Shown: positions 6,865-14,723, numbered from the stretch's first letter. The stretch: 38,933 nt of DNA from an uncultured Lewinella sp. (GCA_913057785.1 CAJXPD010000076.1:1-38933); one strand, 5' to 3'. Made by a program: numbers and translations. The notes: a model not told the origin generated them from the letters alone.

Positions 6865-7671
6865 CTATTGGTCTTGTAGAATCAACAGTGGCACCTTACT
6901 GGTGAAAGCTTCTTTTCGGGTCACGCTCTGGTGAAACAGAGAAGCCAAAAAGCCACGCTTGTGACGGATCATACATAGTAGATCTCCTCCATACTCCTCC
7001 AGGAAACTGGTAAGGCTATCATTGACATTTTCATCACTGAAATCAAAGTGATTGGCATGTTCGATACCTTCTAACCAATAGGAAAGCGCGGCGTCAATTC
7101 CTTGGTCCTCTGGTCCTTCTACCTTATGATAAACCGATAGACTAGCCTCATAGCCTTTCACCAAATCAACAAGCGTTTTGAGAATCTGGTCCGATTGAAT
7201 CTCCTTGCTATCCATGGCTAACACCACGGATCTAAAAGCCTTGAACTCGCAGCCTTCGGGGATAGCCAGCACTGGCGTTTTGCTTTGGCGAATCACCCCA
7301 TTGGTCGTACTTCCAATAAATACTTCTGCCATACCCGTAGCCCCTTGCGTTCCCATAACGATGAGGTCATATCCCTGTTTATCGGCCTTATTAGCTATGG
7401 CGTCAACGGCGTCAGCTTTTATGACAACTCCTTCTATAGTGGCACCGTTCATAAGTTGGGCGGTTGCTTTTTCCAAGGTTGAAGTAAGATCTCCATCGGC
7501 ATCTTCCTTCATGTATCGGTCTAGAGAGACCAGCATGCCCGCCGTGCTCCTTACTTTGTAGGTATGAAAGAGGGTAATTGTACTACCAAAGCGATTGGCT
7601 ATGCCGATCGCAAAGGACAATGCATTTTGTGCATGCCCAGAAAAGTCAGTTGGAACTAATATCTTTTTCAT
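6865..7671 (-). CDS. Tandem-domain universal stress protein (USP 4)
   Basis: 268 aa, start MKKILVPTDFSGHAQNALSFA at the canonical first strand. Domain 1 (1-140) has the complete ATP signature G107-T-Q-G110-x9-G120-S121. Domain 2 (about 147-268) is degraded at that position (IRHKRGFLASLFHQSVTRKEAF). Cytoplasmic. Transcribed leftward; no twin-box pair is visible in the 377 bp upstream, which instead contains strong hairpins, so this gene may be outside the regulon or depend on read-through from the USP 5 operon. Its C-terminal domain resembles that of USP 5 (both have L-F-H-x-S-x-T near the end), suggesting duplication. Confidence 0.92.
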   Translation of the reverse strand: MKKILVPTDFSGHAQNALSFAIGIANRFGSTITLFHTYKVRSTAGMLVSLDRYMKEDADGDLTSTLEKATAQLMNGATIEGVVIKADAVDAIANKADKQGYDLIVMGTQGATGMAEVFIGSTTNGVIRQSKTPVLAIPEGCEFKAFRSVVLAMDSKEIQSDQILKTLVDLVKGYEASLSVYHKVEGPEDQGIDAALSYWLEGIEHANHFDFSDENVNDSLTSFLEEYGGDLLCMIRHKRGFLASLFHQSVTRKEAFTSKVPLLILQDQ

Positions 7672-7713
7672 AGTATACTCTTTTGAATGTAGCGATGAAT
7701 AAGTTTAAAAAGA

Positions 7714-7753
7714 GGCATCCCACAATCCTACTAGGTAGGATCTTCGGAATGCC
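7714..7753. other. Imperfect hairpin upstream of USP 4
   Basis: A perfect ATCCTAC-TAG-GTAGGAT core (7725-7741) lies inside an outer GGCAT/ATGCC pair (7714-7718 and 7749-7753), 43 nt before the USP 4 start on the minus strand. It would lie in the 5' untranslated region if transcription comes from the right. Function unknown. Confidence 0.5.
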
Positions 7754-7973
7754 CTAACTCGAAGACTTAATTTATGTACACAAGTGTTGGAAATCATGCT
7801 AACACAAGGGGATGTTCAATGAACATCGGTGCGACAATTTGCCTGTCCGTCAAGAAGGCGGAGAGAATCCACAAAGTAGCGTTGAGTTTAGTAGCAAAGG
7901 CAAAAAGTAGCCCATCTTGCCTCCTCAGAAAGTATAGCTCTTTAGGAGGTAGGGCTGAGGAGCTTAGCGTCTA
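7754..7973. other. Structured intergenic stretch, no convincing gene
   Basis: Between the USP 4 leader hairpin and the USP 5 terminator there is no good gene. A 66-codon plus-strand frame (7774-7974) has no recognisable domain and is antisense to both neighbours. The stretch has a 17-bp near-palindrome, GATGTTCA-A-TGAACATC (7811-7827), and paired segments CTCCTCAG (7921-7928) and CTGAGGAG (7955-7962). It looks like a decayed or non-coding element; I cannot name it. Confidence 0.5.
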
Positions 7974-8022
7974 AGCTCAAAACTATCCTTGCCTGACCGG
8001 CAGCCAAGGATAGTTTTGAGCT
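7974..8022 (-). terminator. 18-bp perfect stem, probable terminator of USP 5
   Basis: AGCTCAAAACTATCCTTG (7974-7991) and its exact complement (8005-8022) enclose a 13-nt loop, 26 nt after the USP 5 stop on the minus strand. The TTTT tract lies within the stem, as in some bidirectional terminators; a separate T-run is lacking. Confidence 0.7.
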
Positions 8023-8048
8023 ACGCTCTAATTATGTAGGTGGTACTT

Positions 8049-9155
8049 CTAGTAGTCAAAATGCAAGACCAGCAAGGGGATATCTAATTTGAATACCATT
8101 TGCTTGGTCAAACTCTTATGAAATAGCTCTCCCACGAAAGAGCGATGTGAGGTAACCATAGATAACAAATCAATATCGTGTTTCTTAATATAGGTTTGAA
8201 TCCCCTGGAATACGGATTGACTTTCCACTACGGTATAGGAATAACTCAGATTTGGTGCTGATTTAATTACTATTTCCTCAAAAATCGATTTGGCCACCTT
8301 AAAAGGTGTCTTATTATTTTCCTTGACGTGAATGAGGTGAATATTAGCTTGATGGAAAACAGCGAAATTTACCATTTCCCGAATCATCACTTCATCCATC
8401 GCCTGATTATTGCTAGCGTATAGTATGTTTCTAAAAGGCTGGAGCTGATAGCTTTTGGGGATAAGCATAACCGGACACCAGGCCTGCTGAGCCACGCGGG
8501 AAGAAACACTTCCTACCAGCTTGTTCAAGAACCCACCTTCGCCAGTCGTCCCCATCACGATCATGTCGACCTCGGTTTCTTTGGACATCCTAATAATCTC
8601 TTCGGTCGCGAACCCAATCATGACCTCAGAATTGACAGCTACTTTTCCGGCAGCTGCTCGCTTTGCATTCCGATGTTCTGCAGCCCCCAAGAATTCCTTG
8701 AGTTGTTTACGTTTGATGTCTTCGAAACTCCCTGGCACATAGGTCCCCATTGGATTCATGGTATCGAAGGAAGGGTGGCTGATGTGAACCAGCTTGATAT
8801 TCCCTTCATTTCGTAGGGCTAAATCATGCGCAAAATCATAGGCATTAGCGGATACCGCTGAGAAGTCAGTAGGTACCAATATATTTCGAACATTTACCTG
8901 TCGCATATAGGGTTCTATAATAGTGGCCAATTTCTCCTTGCTAAGATGATGCCCATTCTGTTCATATAGAACTTTCCCATTGATGGCTAATGCCGGGATC
9001 GCACTTAAATTGAACTCCATGATCGTATCAATATCATTGACCTCCTCCAACTTAAGCTTTTGGCTGGAGGAATGATTGGACAACAAGTCTCTCAAGGCTG
9101 TTCTGAGATCGTTGTAATTGTTGTCACCGACGCCGATCAATTGGATTAAATTCAT
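8049..9155 (-). CDS. USP with an N-terminal cysteine-less thioredoxin-like domain (USP 5)
   Basis: 368 aa, about 90 residues longer than the other USPs here. Residues 1-83 match the small Thioredoxin_3/MTH895-type fold: LIQLIGVG strand, the DIDTIMEFNLSAIPALAING segment with the cis-Pro (P54) and a closing helix LSKEKLATIIEPYM. The catalytic CxxC that normally follows the first strand is D11-N-N-Y14, so disulfide chemistry should be lost. Residues 89-230 are USP domain 1 (RNILVPTDFSAVSANAYDF) with intact ATP signature G202-T-T-G205-x9-G215-S216. Domain 2 (about 240-368) is degraded (TSHRSFVGELFHKSLTKQMV). Second gene of a CBS 3-USP 5 operon with a 5-nt gap, under promoter C. The extra domain may be a docking module; this is inference. 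Confidence 0.9.
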   Translation of the reverse strand: MNLIQLIGVGDNNYNDLRTALRDLLSNHSSSQKLKLEEVNDIDTIMEFNLSAIPALAINGKVLYEQNGHHLSKEKLATIIEPYMRQVNVRNILVPTDFSAVSANAYDFAHDLALRNEGNIKLVHISHPSFDTMNPMGTYVPGSFEDIKRKQLKEFLGAAEHRNAKRAAAGKVAVNSEVMIGFATEEIIRMSKETEVDMIVMGTTGEGGFLNKLVGSVSSRVAQQAWCPVMLIPKSYQLQPFRNILYASNNQAMDEVMIREMVNFAVFHQANIHLIHVKENNKTPFKVAKSIFEEIVIKSAPNLSYSYTVVESQSVFQGIQTYIKKHDIDLLSMVTSHRSFVGELFHKSLTKQMVFKLDIPLLVLHFDY

Positions 9156-9160
9156 TTGGA

Positions 9161-9589
9161 TTAAATTATTTTCACCTTTTCTTCACTCAAGGCCTTAATT
9201 ACATCATAGGTGGTTACTATTCCCTTCAATTCTTCTCCGTCAACAACTGGAATTGCATGAAATAGATTTTCTTTAAAAACTTCGAGAGCCACGTTAATTC
9301 GATCATCACTTTCAAGCTTGGCTAGCCCCTTGGTCATGATATCCTCGGCTACGAACTTCTCTAGTAGTCTTTCATTTCTTACCTTCTCTTTTTCAGGGTT
9401 GGCCCCTTTCAGAAAATGCAGCAAATCCGTTTTACTGATCAAACCCACAATTTTCTTGTGTCTCACCACTGGAAGATGGTGGATTCGATTTTCATCAAAT
9501 ATTTCTTTTACTACCTTTAAGTTGTCCTTCGGATTGACGGTCAGTAGGTCCGTCGTCATAATACTGGAAACTGGTGCTAGAATATCCAT
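9161..9589 (-). CDS. Two-CBS-domain protein (CBS 3)
   Basis: 142 aa with two CBS motifs: about 8-62 (IMTTDLLTVNPKDNLKVVKEIFDENRIHHLPVVRHKKIVGLISKTDLLHFL) and 83-138 (DIMTKGLAKLESDDRINVALEVFKENLFHAIPVVDGEELKGIVTTYDVI). Predicted adenine-nucleotide-sensing dimer in the cytoplasm. First gene of a leftward operon with USP 5, driven by the minus side of promoter C and divergent from the sensor kinase. Closely similar to CBS 1 (shared N-L-F-H-A-I-P-I/V-V-D in motif 2). Pairing of a CBS sensor with a USP in one operon suggests a shared adenylate readout. Confidence 0.93.
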   Translation of the reverse strand: MDILAPVSSIMTTDLLTVNPKDNLKVVKEIFDENRIHHLPVVRHKKIVGLISKTDLLHFLKGANPEKEKVRNERLLEKFVAEDIMTKGLAKLESDDRINVALEVFKENLFHAIPVVDGEELKGIVTTYDVIKALSEEKVKII

Positions 9590-9627
9590 AGTAAGGCAGA
9601 TTTAATGATTGAGTATTTATTTCGGAT

Positions 9628-9723
9628 ACAAGATCAAGGAAATCAGGACCGGAAATAATGACTTTTATCACCTTTTTTCTTGATTAAGCTCAACAAGATT
9701 AACCCTGTCATAAAATACCTTGC
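9628..9723. promoter_or_regulatory. Divergent promoter C with twin CRP/FNR-type boxes
   Basis: Boxes ATGACTTTTATCAC (9658-9671) and TTGATTAAGCTCAA (9680-9693) have centres 22 bp apart. TACCTTGC (9716-9723, plus) starts 29.5 bp right of the right-hand centre, toward the sensor kinase. GATCTTGT (complement of 9628-9635, minus) starts 29.5 bp left of the left-hand centre, toward CBS 3-USP 5. It would make the kinase/regulator operon autoregulated. The plus start of transcription would fall near 9727, only a few bases before the GTG at 9730. Confidence 0.82.
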
Positions 9724-9729
9724 GGAAAA

Positions 9730-11415
9730 GTGGAATCAGACTTGAAGAAATACATTAAAACCAGCCATCCGCTAGAAGCGGATCAAATCCTGAAAGCCCT
9801 CTTTGCAGACGCTATCGATGGGATAATTACCATTAATGCCCGAGGGGTGGTTGAAGCTATCAACCCTGCCGCTGCCAAGCTATTTAGTTATGCCCCGGAG
9901 GAGGTCATTGGGCACAATATTAAGATGCTAATGCCTTCTCCCTATCATGAGGAACACGATGGCTATATTGAAAGATATCATGATACGCATGAACCCCGTA
10001 TTATTGGTATTGGTCGGGAGGTAAAGGGTCGGCGTAAGGATGGCAGCATATTCCCTTTCTTCCTAAGTGTCAGCGAAATACAGCTAGAGGACCGGAAGAT
10101 TTTTGCTGGAATCATACATGATATTTCTGATATTAAGCAAAAGGAAAAAGAGCTACAGTATTCTCAGAACCAATTCAAAGCCATCTTCGAATCTGCAGTC
10201 GACGCCATCATAATAATAAACCAGCAAGGGATTATTCAAATCGCTAATCCAGCTACAGCAAAGTTGTTCGGGTTTTCTATTGATGAGATGGAAGGTCAAA
10301 ACATCAATATACTGATGGGTTCACCGGATCAAGAAAACCATGATGGCTACATCAGAAGATATCTAGAGACCAAAGAGGCACATATAATTGGTAAAGGTCG
10401 AGAAGTGTCAGCTAGGCACAAAAGTGGGCATACATTTCCCATCATGCTGGCCGTCAGTGAAATCCAATTGGAACAAGAGACCTTTTTCGTGGGCTTGATC
10501 CATGATCTAAGCCAACAAAAGGAAATCGAGGATGCGATCAGAGCCATGAATGAAGAATTGGAAGGCAGAGTCAACCAGAGAACCGAAGAGCTTTCCAAGG
10601 TGGTCAACAAACTTCTTTCTACCAATAAACAATTGAAAATTGAGATCAGCGAACGCAAAAAGGTAGAAGAAGCCTTAATTGACAGTCAAAAGGAATTGCG
10701 AAGTTCCTTGGAGAAGGAAAAGGAGCTAAGTGAATTGAAGTCAAGGTTCGTATCCATGGCTTCACATGAATTTAGGACCCCCTTAAGTACTATCCTCTCC
10801 TCCGCCTCATTGATTGGAAAATATACCGAGGGGGTTCAGCAGGATCGTAGACAGAAACATATCGATCGGATCAAGTCTATGGTCAATACGCTTACGGCAG
10901 TACTGAATGACTTTCTATCGCTCAGTAAATTGGAAGAAGGTCGGATACAAGTTGTACCAGAGGAATTCATGTTCAACAAGTTCTGTCAAGCTGTCTTCGA
11001 GGAAGTATGGCCCTTACTCAAAAAAGACCAGCAACTTAATCACGAAGCTCTACCGGATGAGGCAGAAGTCTTCCATGACAAACAGTTAATCAGAAATATT
11101 TTGTTTAACTTGATTTCCAATGCCATAAAGTACTCTCCTGAGGGCAGCACTATTCATTGCCGAACCCGAATGGCAAAAGATATGATCCACATTGAAATTG
11201 AAGACCAGGGCATGGGAATTCCGGAAGCGGACCAAAAACACTTATTCACCCGTTTTTTTAGGGCTTCCAACGCCATCAACATTCAAGGGACAGGCCTCGG
11301 TTTAAACATTGTTCGAAGCTATATCGATCTTTTGAAGGGCAAAATCAGTTTCAATAGTGTAGAAGGACAAGGCACCACCTTTTACGTTCAAATTCCAACA
11401 CACTATCAGGCATGA
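9730..11415 (+). CDS. FixL-like soluble histidine kinase with two heme-type PAS domains
   Basis: 561 aa, no membrane segment, so a cytoplasmic sensor. PAS 1 (about 18-133) and PAS 2 (about 148-262) are both FixL-like. PAS 1 has EHDGYIERY then RIIGIGREVKGRRKDGS, with H76, R82 and R96 at the spacing of the FixL heme-ligand His200, Arg206 and Arg220. PAS 2 repeats this with H204, R210 and R224. A coiled-coil linker (263-335) leads to HisKA (phospho-acceptor H346 in SMASHEFRTPL) and HATPase_c (N460/N464, DQGMGI 492-497, GTGLGL 520-525). Known FixL proteins autophosphorylate when heme loses O2. The start is GTG 9730; no upstream ATG fits. The stop overlaps the ATG of the receiver-CRP gene by four bases (ATGA), so the two are a pair. 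Heme binding is predicted, not shown. Confidence 0.93.
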   Translation: MESDLKKYIKTSHPLEADQILKALFADAIDGIITINARGVVEAINPAAAKLFSYAPEEVIGHNIKMLMPSPYHEEHDGYIERYHDTHEPRIIGIGREVKGRRKDGSIFPFFLSVSEIQLEDRKIFAGIIHDISDIKQKEKELQYSQNQFKAIFESAVDAIIIINQQGIIQIANPATAKLFGFSIDEMEGQNINILMGSPDQENHDGYIRRYLETKEAHIIGKGREVSARHKSGHTFPIMLAVSEIQLEQETFFVGLIHDLSQQKEIEDAIRAMNEELEGRVNQRTEELSKVVNKLLSTNKQLKIEISERKKVEEALIDSQKELRSSLEKEKELSELKSRFVSMASHEFRTPLSTILSSASLIGKYTEGVQQDRRQKHIDRIKSMVNTLTAVLNDFLSLSKLEEGRIQVVPEEFMFNKFCQAVFEEVWPLLKKDQQLNHEALPDEAEVFHDKQLIRNILFNLISNAIKYSPEGSTIHCRTRMAKDMIHIEIEDQGMGIPEADQKHLFTRFFRASNAINIQGTGLGLNIVRSYIDLLKGKISFNSVEGQGTTFYVQIPTHYQA

Positions 11416-12455
11416 AGAAAATCTTAGTCATCGAAGACAATCTAGAAGTAAGAGAAAATCTCGCCGAGATTCTAGAGCTATCCGGTTACGCGGTAGCCAC
11501 TGCGGAAAATGGAAAAATTGGAGTGCAGGCCGCCCGCGCTGAAAAGCCAGATCTCATATTATGCGATGTTATGATGCCGGAATTGGATGGGTTTGGTGTG
11601 CTTAGAATTCTGGACCAAAACCCGCAGACTGCTGATGTCCCATTTGTGTTCTTAACGGCTAAGGCCGAAAAGGACGACTTCCGGAAGGGGATGAACTTAG
11701 GGGCAGATGATTATATCACCAAGCCCTTTGACGATGTAGAACTGCTAGATGCCATTCAAATGCGTTTGAAAAAGAGTGAACGCATCAAAAATAGTTTTGA
11801 TGGGACGTCCCAGGGCTTGACCAGTTTCATTAGCGAGGCTCGTGGTCAGCGGGAATTGACTAAGCTCTCCGAAGACCGCGAAATCCAACGCTTCAGAAAG
11901 AAGGATTTTATTTATGAAGAAGGGCAGTATGCCAAAAGACTCTACTTCATCGCCAGCGGAAAGGTGAAAACGTTCAAAACCAATGATGTAGGTAAAGAAT
12001 ACATCATTAAGATCCATAAAGCTGGAGAATTCCTGGGATACCAGGCCTTGATTAAGGAGGACAAATACCACGAAAGTGCCAGCGCTTTGGAGGAAACAGA
12101 ATTGAGTCTGATCCCAAAGGAAGACTTCTTCGCCTTGCTGTACAACAACCGGGATTTCTCCGCTCGTTTCATCAAGATGCTTGCTGACAACATGGAAGAC
12201 CAGGAAGAACAGCTTCTCAGTCTGGCCTACAACTCGATTCGCAAAAGAGTCGCTGAGTCTCTTTTGGTCCTGCAAGAAAGGTTTGCCAAGGATGGCATCA
12301 GTATTCTAAGGGATGACTTAGCTAGCATGGTCGGGACTGCCAAAGAAAGCGTCATTCGTACCTTAACAGATTTTAAAAATGAAGGCTTGATCAAGATTGA
12401 AGGAGGAAGTATTTCTATTCTTGCAGCCGATAAATTGGAGGCTATGCCAAACTAG
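11412..12455 (+). CDS. Response regulator fused to a CRP/FNR-type transcription factor
   Basis: 347 aa. Residues 1-121 are a receiver with acidic pocket E8-D9, phospho-acceptor D52, T82 and K104. Residues about 150-265 are a cyclic-nucleotide-binding-type beta barrel (FRKKDFIYEEGQYAKRLYFIASGKVKTF...GEFLGY), and about 270-340 a CRP-type winged helix with recognition segment GTAKESVIRTL; E312 and R316 align with CRP E181/R185 and FNR E209/R213, which read the TGA core of their half-sites. No N-terminal Fe-S cysteines as in FNR, so sensing should come from the receiver and partner kinase. In rhizobia FixJ (receiver) and FixK (CRP) are separate; here the functions are merged. The likely targets are the twin TGA-N6-TCA boxes in promoters A-D. 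Confidence 0.94.
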   Translation: MKKILVIEDNLEVRENLAEILELSGYAVATAENGKIGVQAARAEKPDLILCDVMMPELDGFGVLRILDQNPQTADVPFVFLTAKAEKDDFRKGMNLGADDYITKPFDDVELLDAIQMRLKKSERIKNSFDGTSQGLTSFISEARGQRELTKLSEDREIQRFRKKDFIYEEGQYAKRLYFIASGKVKTFKTNDVGKEYIIKIHKAGEFLGYQALIKEDKYHESASALEETELSLIPKEDFFALLYNNRDFSARFIKMLADNMEDQEEQLLSLAYNSIRKRVAESLLVLQERFAKDGISILRDDLASMVGTAKESVIRTLTDFKNEGLIKIEGGSISILAADKLEAMPN

Positions 12456-12498
12456 GGCAAAGCAGCCTAGTAACCCAATCTCCATAAGCCTATATTTC

Positions 12499-13620
12499 CT
12501 AGCTCGTTTTGCGATAGCTCAGGATTGCCCAAACATTAAATAACAAGGCAAAACCTAGCATTATTACTATATGCTGAGTGATGTGTTGGAAGGTGCTCCC
12601 TTTCAAGACCACCATACGCATTACCTCAATGAAGTAAGTCACTGGGTTAGTATAGGCAATGACCTTCGCCCAAGCTGGCATCGCATCTATAGAAGTAAAC
12701 AAACCACTCATCAAGATAAATACCATCATAAAGAAGAAGGAAACGGACATGGCTTGCTGTTGTGTTTCCGAATAGGTGGATATCAATAATCCGAAACCCA
12801 AGATGGCTACCAGAAAGAGAGCCAAATATCCGTACAAAAGCAACAAACTCCCCTGTGGCACGATTCCATAGACCCCCCAAGAAATGATAAAGAAGCCGAT
12901 GCTAAATACAATCAAACCGATGATCAAGAACGGGATCAGTTTCCCCAAGATGTAATGATGCTTTTTGATGGGCGAAACATTGATCTGTTCAATCGTTCCG
13001 ACCTCTTTCTCCTTAACAATATTTAGTCCACACATATAGGCTCCCACCATGGTCACTAAAATCACCAAAATGGCAGGAACCATGAAGACCTTGTAGTTTA
13101 GATATGGATTAAACCAATTGATCGCAGTGAGTTCAATCCGCTTCAGCACAGAAATCGGAGTAGAGAAGTTGATTTCTGGTCTAATGCTTTCGCTGAAGTC
13201 CTTGATGATAGAACTGAGATAGGAACCTCCCAAACTGGCTTTAGTGCCATTAATTGCATTTACAGCGATAAAAACCTGCTGTGACCCTGTCCGGAAGATG
13301 TTCTTTTCGAAATCTTGGGGTATCTCCAAGATCAAATCCGCCTCATTAGATTCAATCTTTTCATAGGCAGCCTTGAATGACTGATCACTCTTGATCAAAC
13401 GGAAATATTGAGAGGCGGAAATCTTGGCACTGAGCTCCCGAGAAAAGGTAGAGTGATCGTTGTCTATGATAGAGATATTGATATTCTTGACCTCATAGTC
13501 GGCGGCCAAAGGCATGATCAATAACTGCACCAAAGGCATCACAAATATCAAAGGTAACAGGGTTCTGTTCCTAAAGATTTGCTTGAATTCTTTAATCAAT
13601 AAAAATTTCAGCGGCCTCAT
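12499..13620 (-). CDS. ABC-2 type permease (YbhS/YbhR-like), last gene of efflux operon
   Basis: 373 aa from ATG 13620 (MRPLKFLLIKEFKQIFRNRTLLPL), which overlaps the TGA of the preceding permease gene as ATGA; the frame opens further upstream (13701) but that part lies inside the neighbour. One N-terminal TM (about 20-40), a large extracytoplasmic segment (about 45-190), then five TM segments, with the intracellular loop VKEKEVGTIEQINVSPIKKHH typical of ABC2_membrane_3 exporters. It would form a heterodimer with the permease encoded just before it and be powered by the two ATPases of the operon. Substrate unknown; E. coli YbhGFSR is linked to drug and Na+ efflux. Confidence 0.92.
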   Translation of the reverse strand: MRPLKFLLIKEFKQIFRNRTLLPLIFVMPLVQLLIMPLAADYEVKNINISIIDNDHSTFSRELSAKISASQYFRLIKSDQSFKAAYEKIESNEADLILEIPQDFEKNIFRTGSQQVFIAVNAINGTKASLGGSYLSSIIKDFSESIRPEINFSTPISVLKRIELTAINWFNPYLNYKVFMVPAILVILVTMVGAYMCGLNIVKEKEVGTIEQINVSPIKKHHYILGKLIPFLIIGLIVFSIGFFIISWGVYGIVPQGSLLLLYGYLALFLVAILGFGLLISTYSETQQQAMSVSFFFMMVFILMSGLFTSIDAMPAWAKVIAYTNPVTYFIEVMRMVVLKGSTFQHITQHIVIMLGFALLFNVWAILSYRKTS

Positions 13621-14723
13621 TGAAGTCTGATTTTGAATTTTTGAAAACTGACTAACAATAGAAAAATAGTCATCCCAGAAAGCACCAAGGTTTCTTTCCA
13701 AATACTCAGAAATCCTACTCCTTTAATCATGATGCTTTTAACAATAATGTAGTACCATTTCGAGGGAACTACATTGGCGATGACCTGAAGTGCCACAGGC
13801 ATATTCTCCAATGGAAACATAAACCCAGAGAATAGTACCGTAGGTAATAACATGGCCATCAGGGAAATCAACATGGCCGCTTGTTGCGTTTCGGTTACAT
13901 TGGAAATCAATAGCCCCAGCGATAACGCACAAAGAATCAGAATCGAACTAACCAGATAAAGCAGCAGCAGGCTGCCGTTCATCGGCATATCAAGCAGAAA
14001 CACACTCATCAACAAAATGACGGTAAGGTTGATCAGGGACAGGAAAAAATAAGGGATAGCCTTAGCTATGATAACCGTTAAAGGATTCATTGGCGAAACC
14101 AATAGAATCTCCATCGTACCTTTTTCCTTCTCGCGAACGATTGACACAGAGGTCATTAGAACGCAAACTAGCAACAAAACCAAGGCCATCACCCCGGGTA
14201 CAAAGTTGGTTGCCCCTTTGAGTTCGGGGTTATAAAGCATACGTATCTCCGCCGCCACCACGGGCTGCATGGTAGTCATCTGGTTCAAGTGCTGCTGAAA
14301 ATCAGTGGTTATGGAGTTAATATAGCCCGTCAGCGTAGAGGCCGTATTGGGGTCTGAAGCATCTGCAATTACTTGTAGCTGTGCTCGATTATCGTGCAAG
14401 AGGTCTCTCTCAAAGCCATTGGGAAAGACAATGACCAATTTGACATCCCCTTCTTGAAAGACCGATTCAATCTGCTGCTGATCGATCATCTGTTCCTTAA
14501 CAATGAAATTATTAGACGCAGCGATCTTGTCGATCAATTGCCGGGAGGCATTGTCTTGCGCATAGTCACAAATGACAATGTTAGAGTCTTTGATCTCATT
14601 GGTCAAGGCAAACCCAAAAAGCACAATCTGGGCAATCGGCAAGCCGAAAAGCATCAGCAGTGTTTTGTTATCCCGGAATACATGCAGAAATTCCTTTCTG
14701 ACAAATATGAAAAACTGTTTCAT
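13617..14723 (-). CDS. ABC-2 type permease (YbhS/YbhR-like)
   Basis: 368 aa, MKQFFIFVRKEFLHVFRDNKTLLMLFGLPIAQIVLFGFAL with TM1, then a periplasmic domain (about 45-180) and five further TM segments; the signature cytoplasmic loop reads VREKEKGTMEILLVSPMNPL. Same family and topology as the following permease, so the pair probably makes the heterodimeric membrane part of a type-V-like ABC exporter. The stop overlaps the next start by 4 nt (translational coupling). It is separated from the ATPase gene upstream by 138 nt, the longest gap within the operon, in which a possible 21-codon frame lies. Confidence 0.93.
   Translation of the reverse strand: MKQFFIFVRKEFLHVFRDNKTLLMLFGLPIAQIVLFGFALTNEIKDSNIVICDYAQDNASRQLIDKIAASNNFIVKEQMIDQQQIESVFQEGDVKLVIVFPNGFERDLLHDNRAQLQVIADASDPNTASTLTGYINSITTDFQQHLNQMTTMQPVVAAEIRMLYNPELKGATNFVPGVMALVLLLVCVLMTSVSIVREKEKGTMEILLVSPMNPLTVIIAKAIPYFFLSLINLTVILLMSVFLLDMPMNGSLLLLYLVSSILILCALSLGLLISNVTETQQAAMLISLMAMLLPTVLFSGFMFPLENMPVALQVIANVVPSKWYYIIVKSIMIKGVGFLSIWKETLVLSGMTIFLLLVSFQKFKIRLQ

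Noticed and set aside
7774..7974. 66-codon plus-strand gene between USP 4 and USP 5
   Set aside because: No domain, antisense setting, and the sequence is explained better by overlapping inverted repeats.
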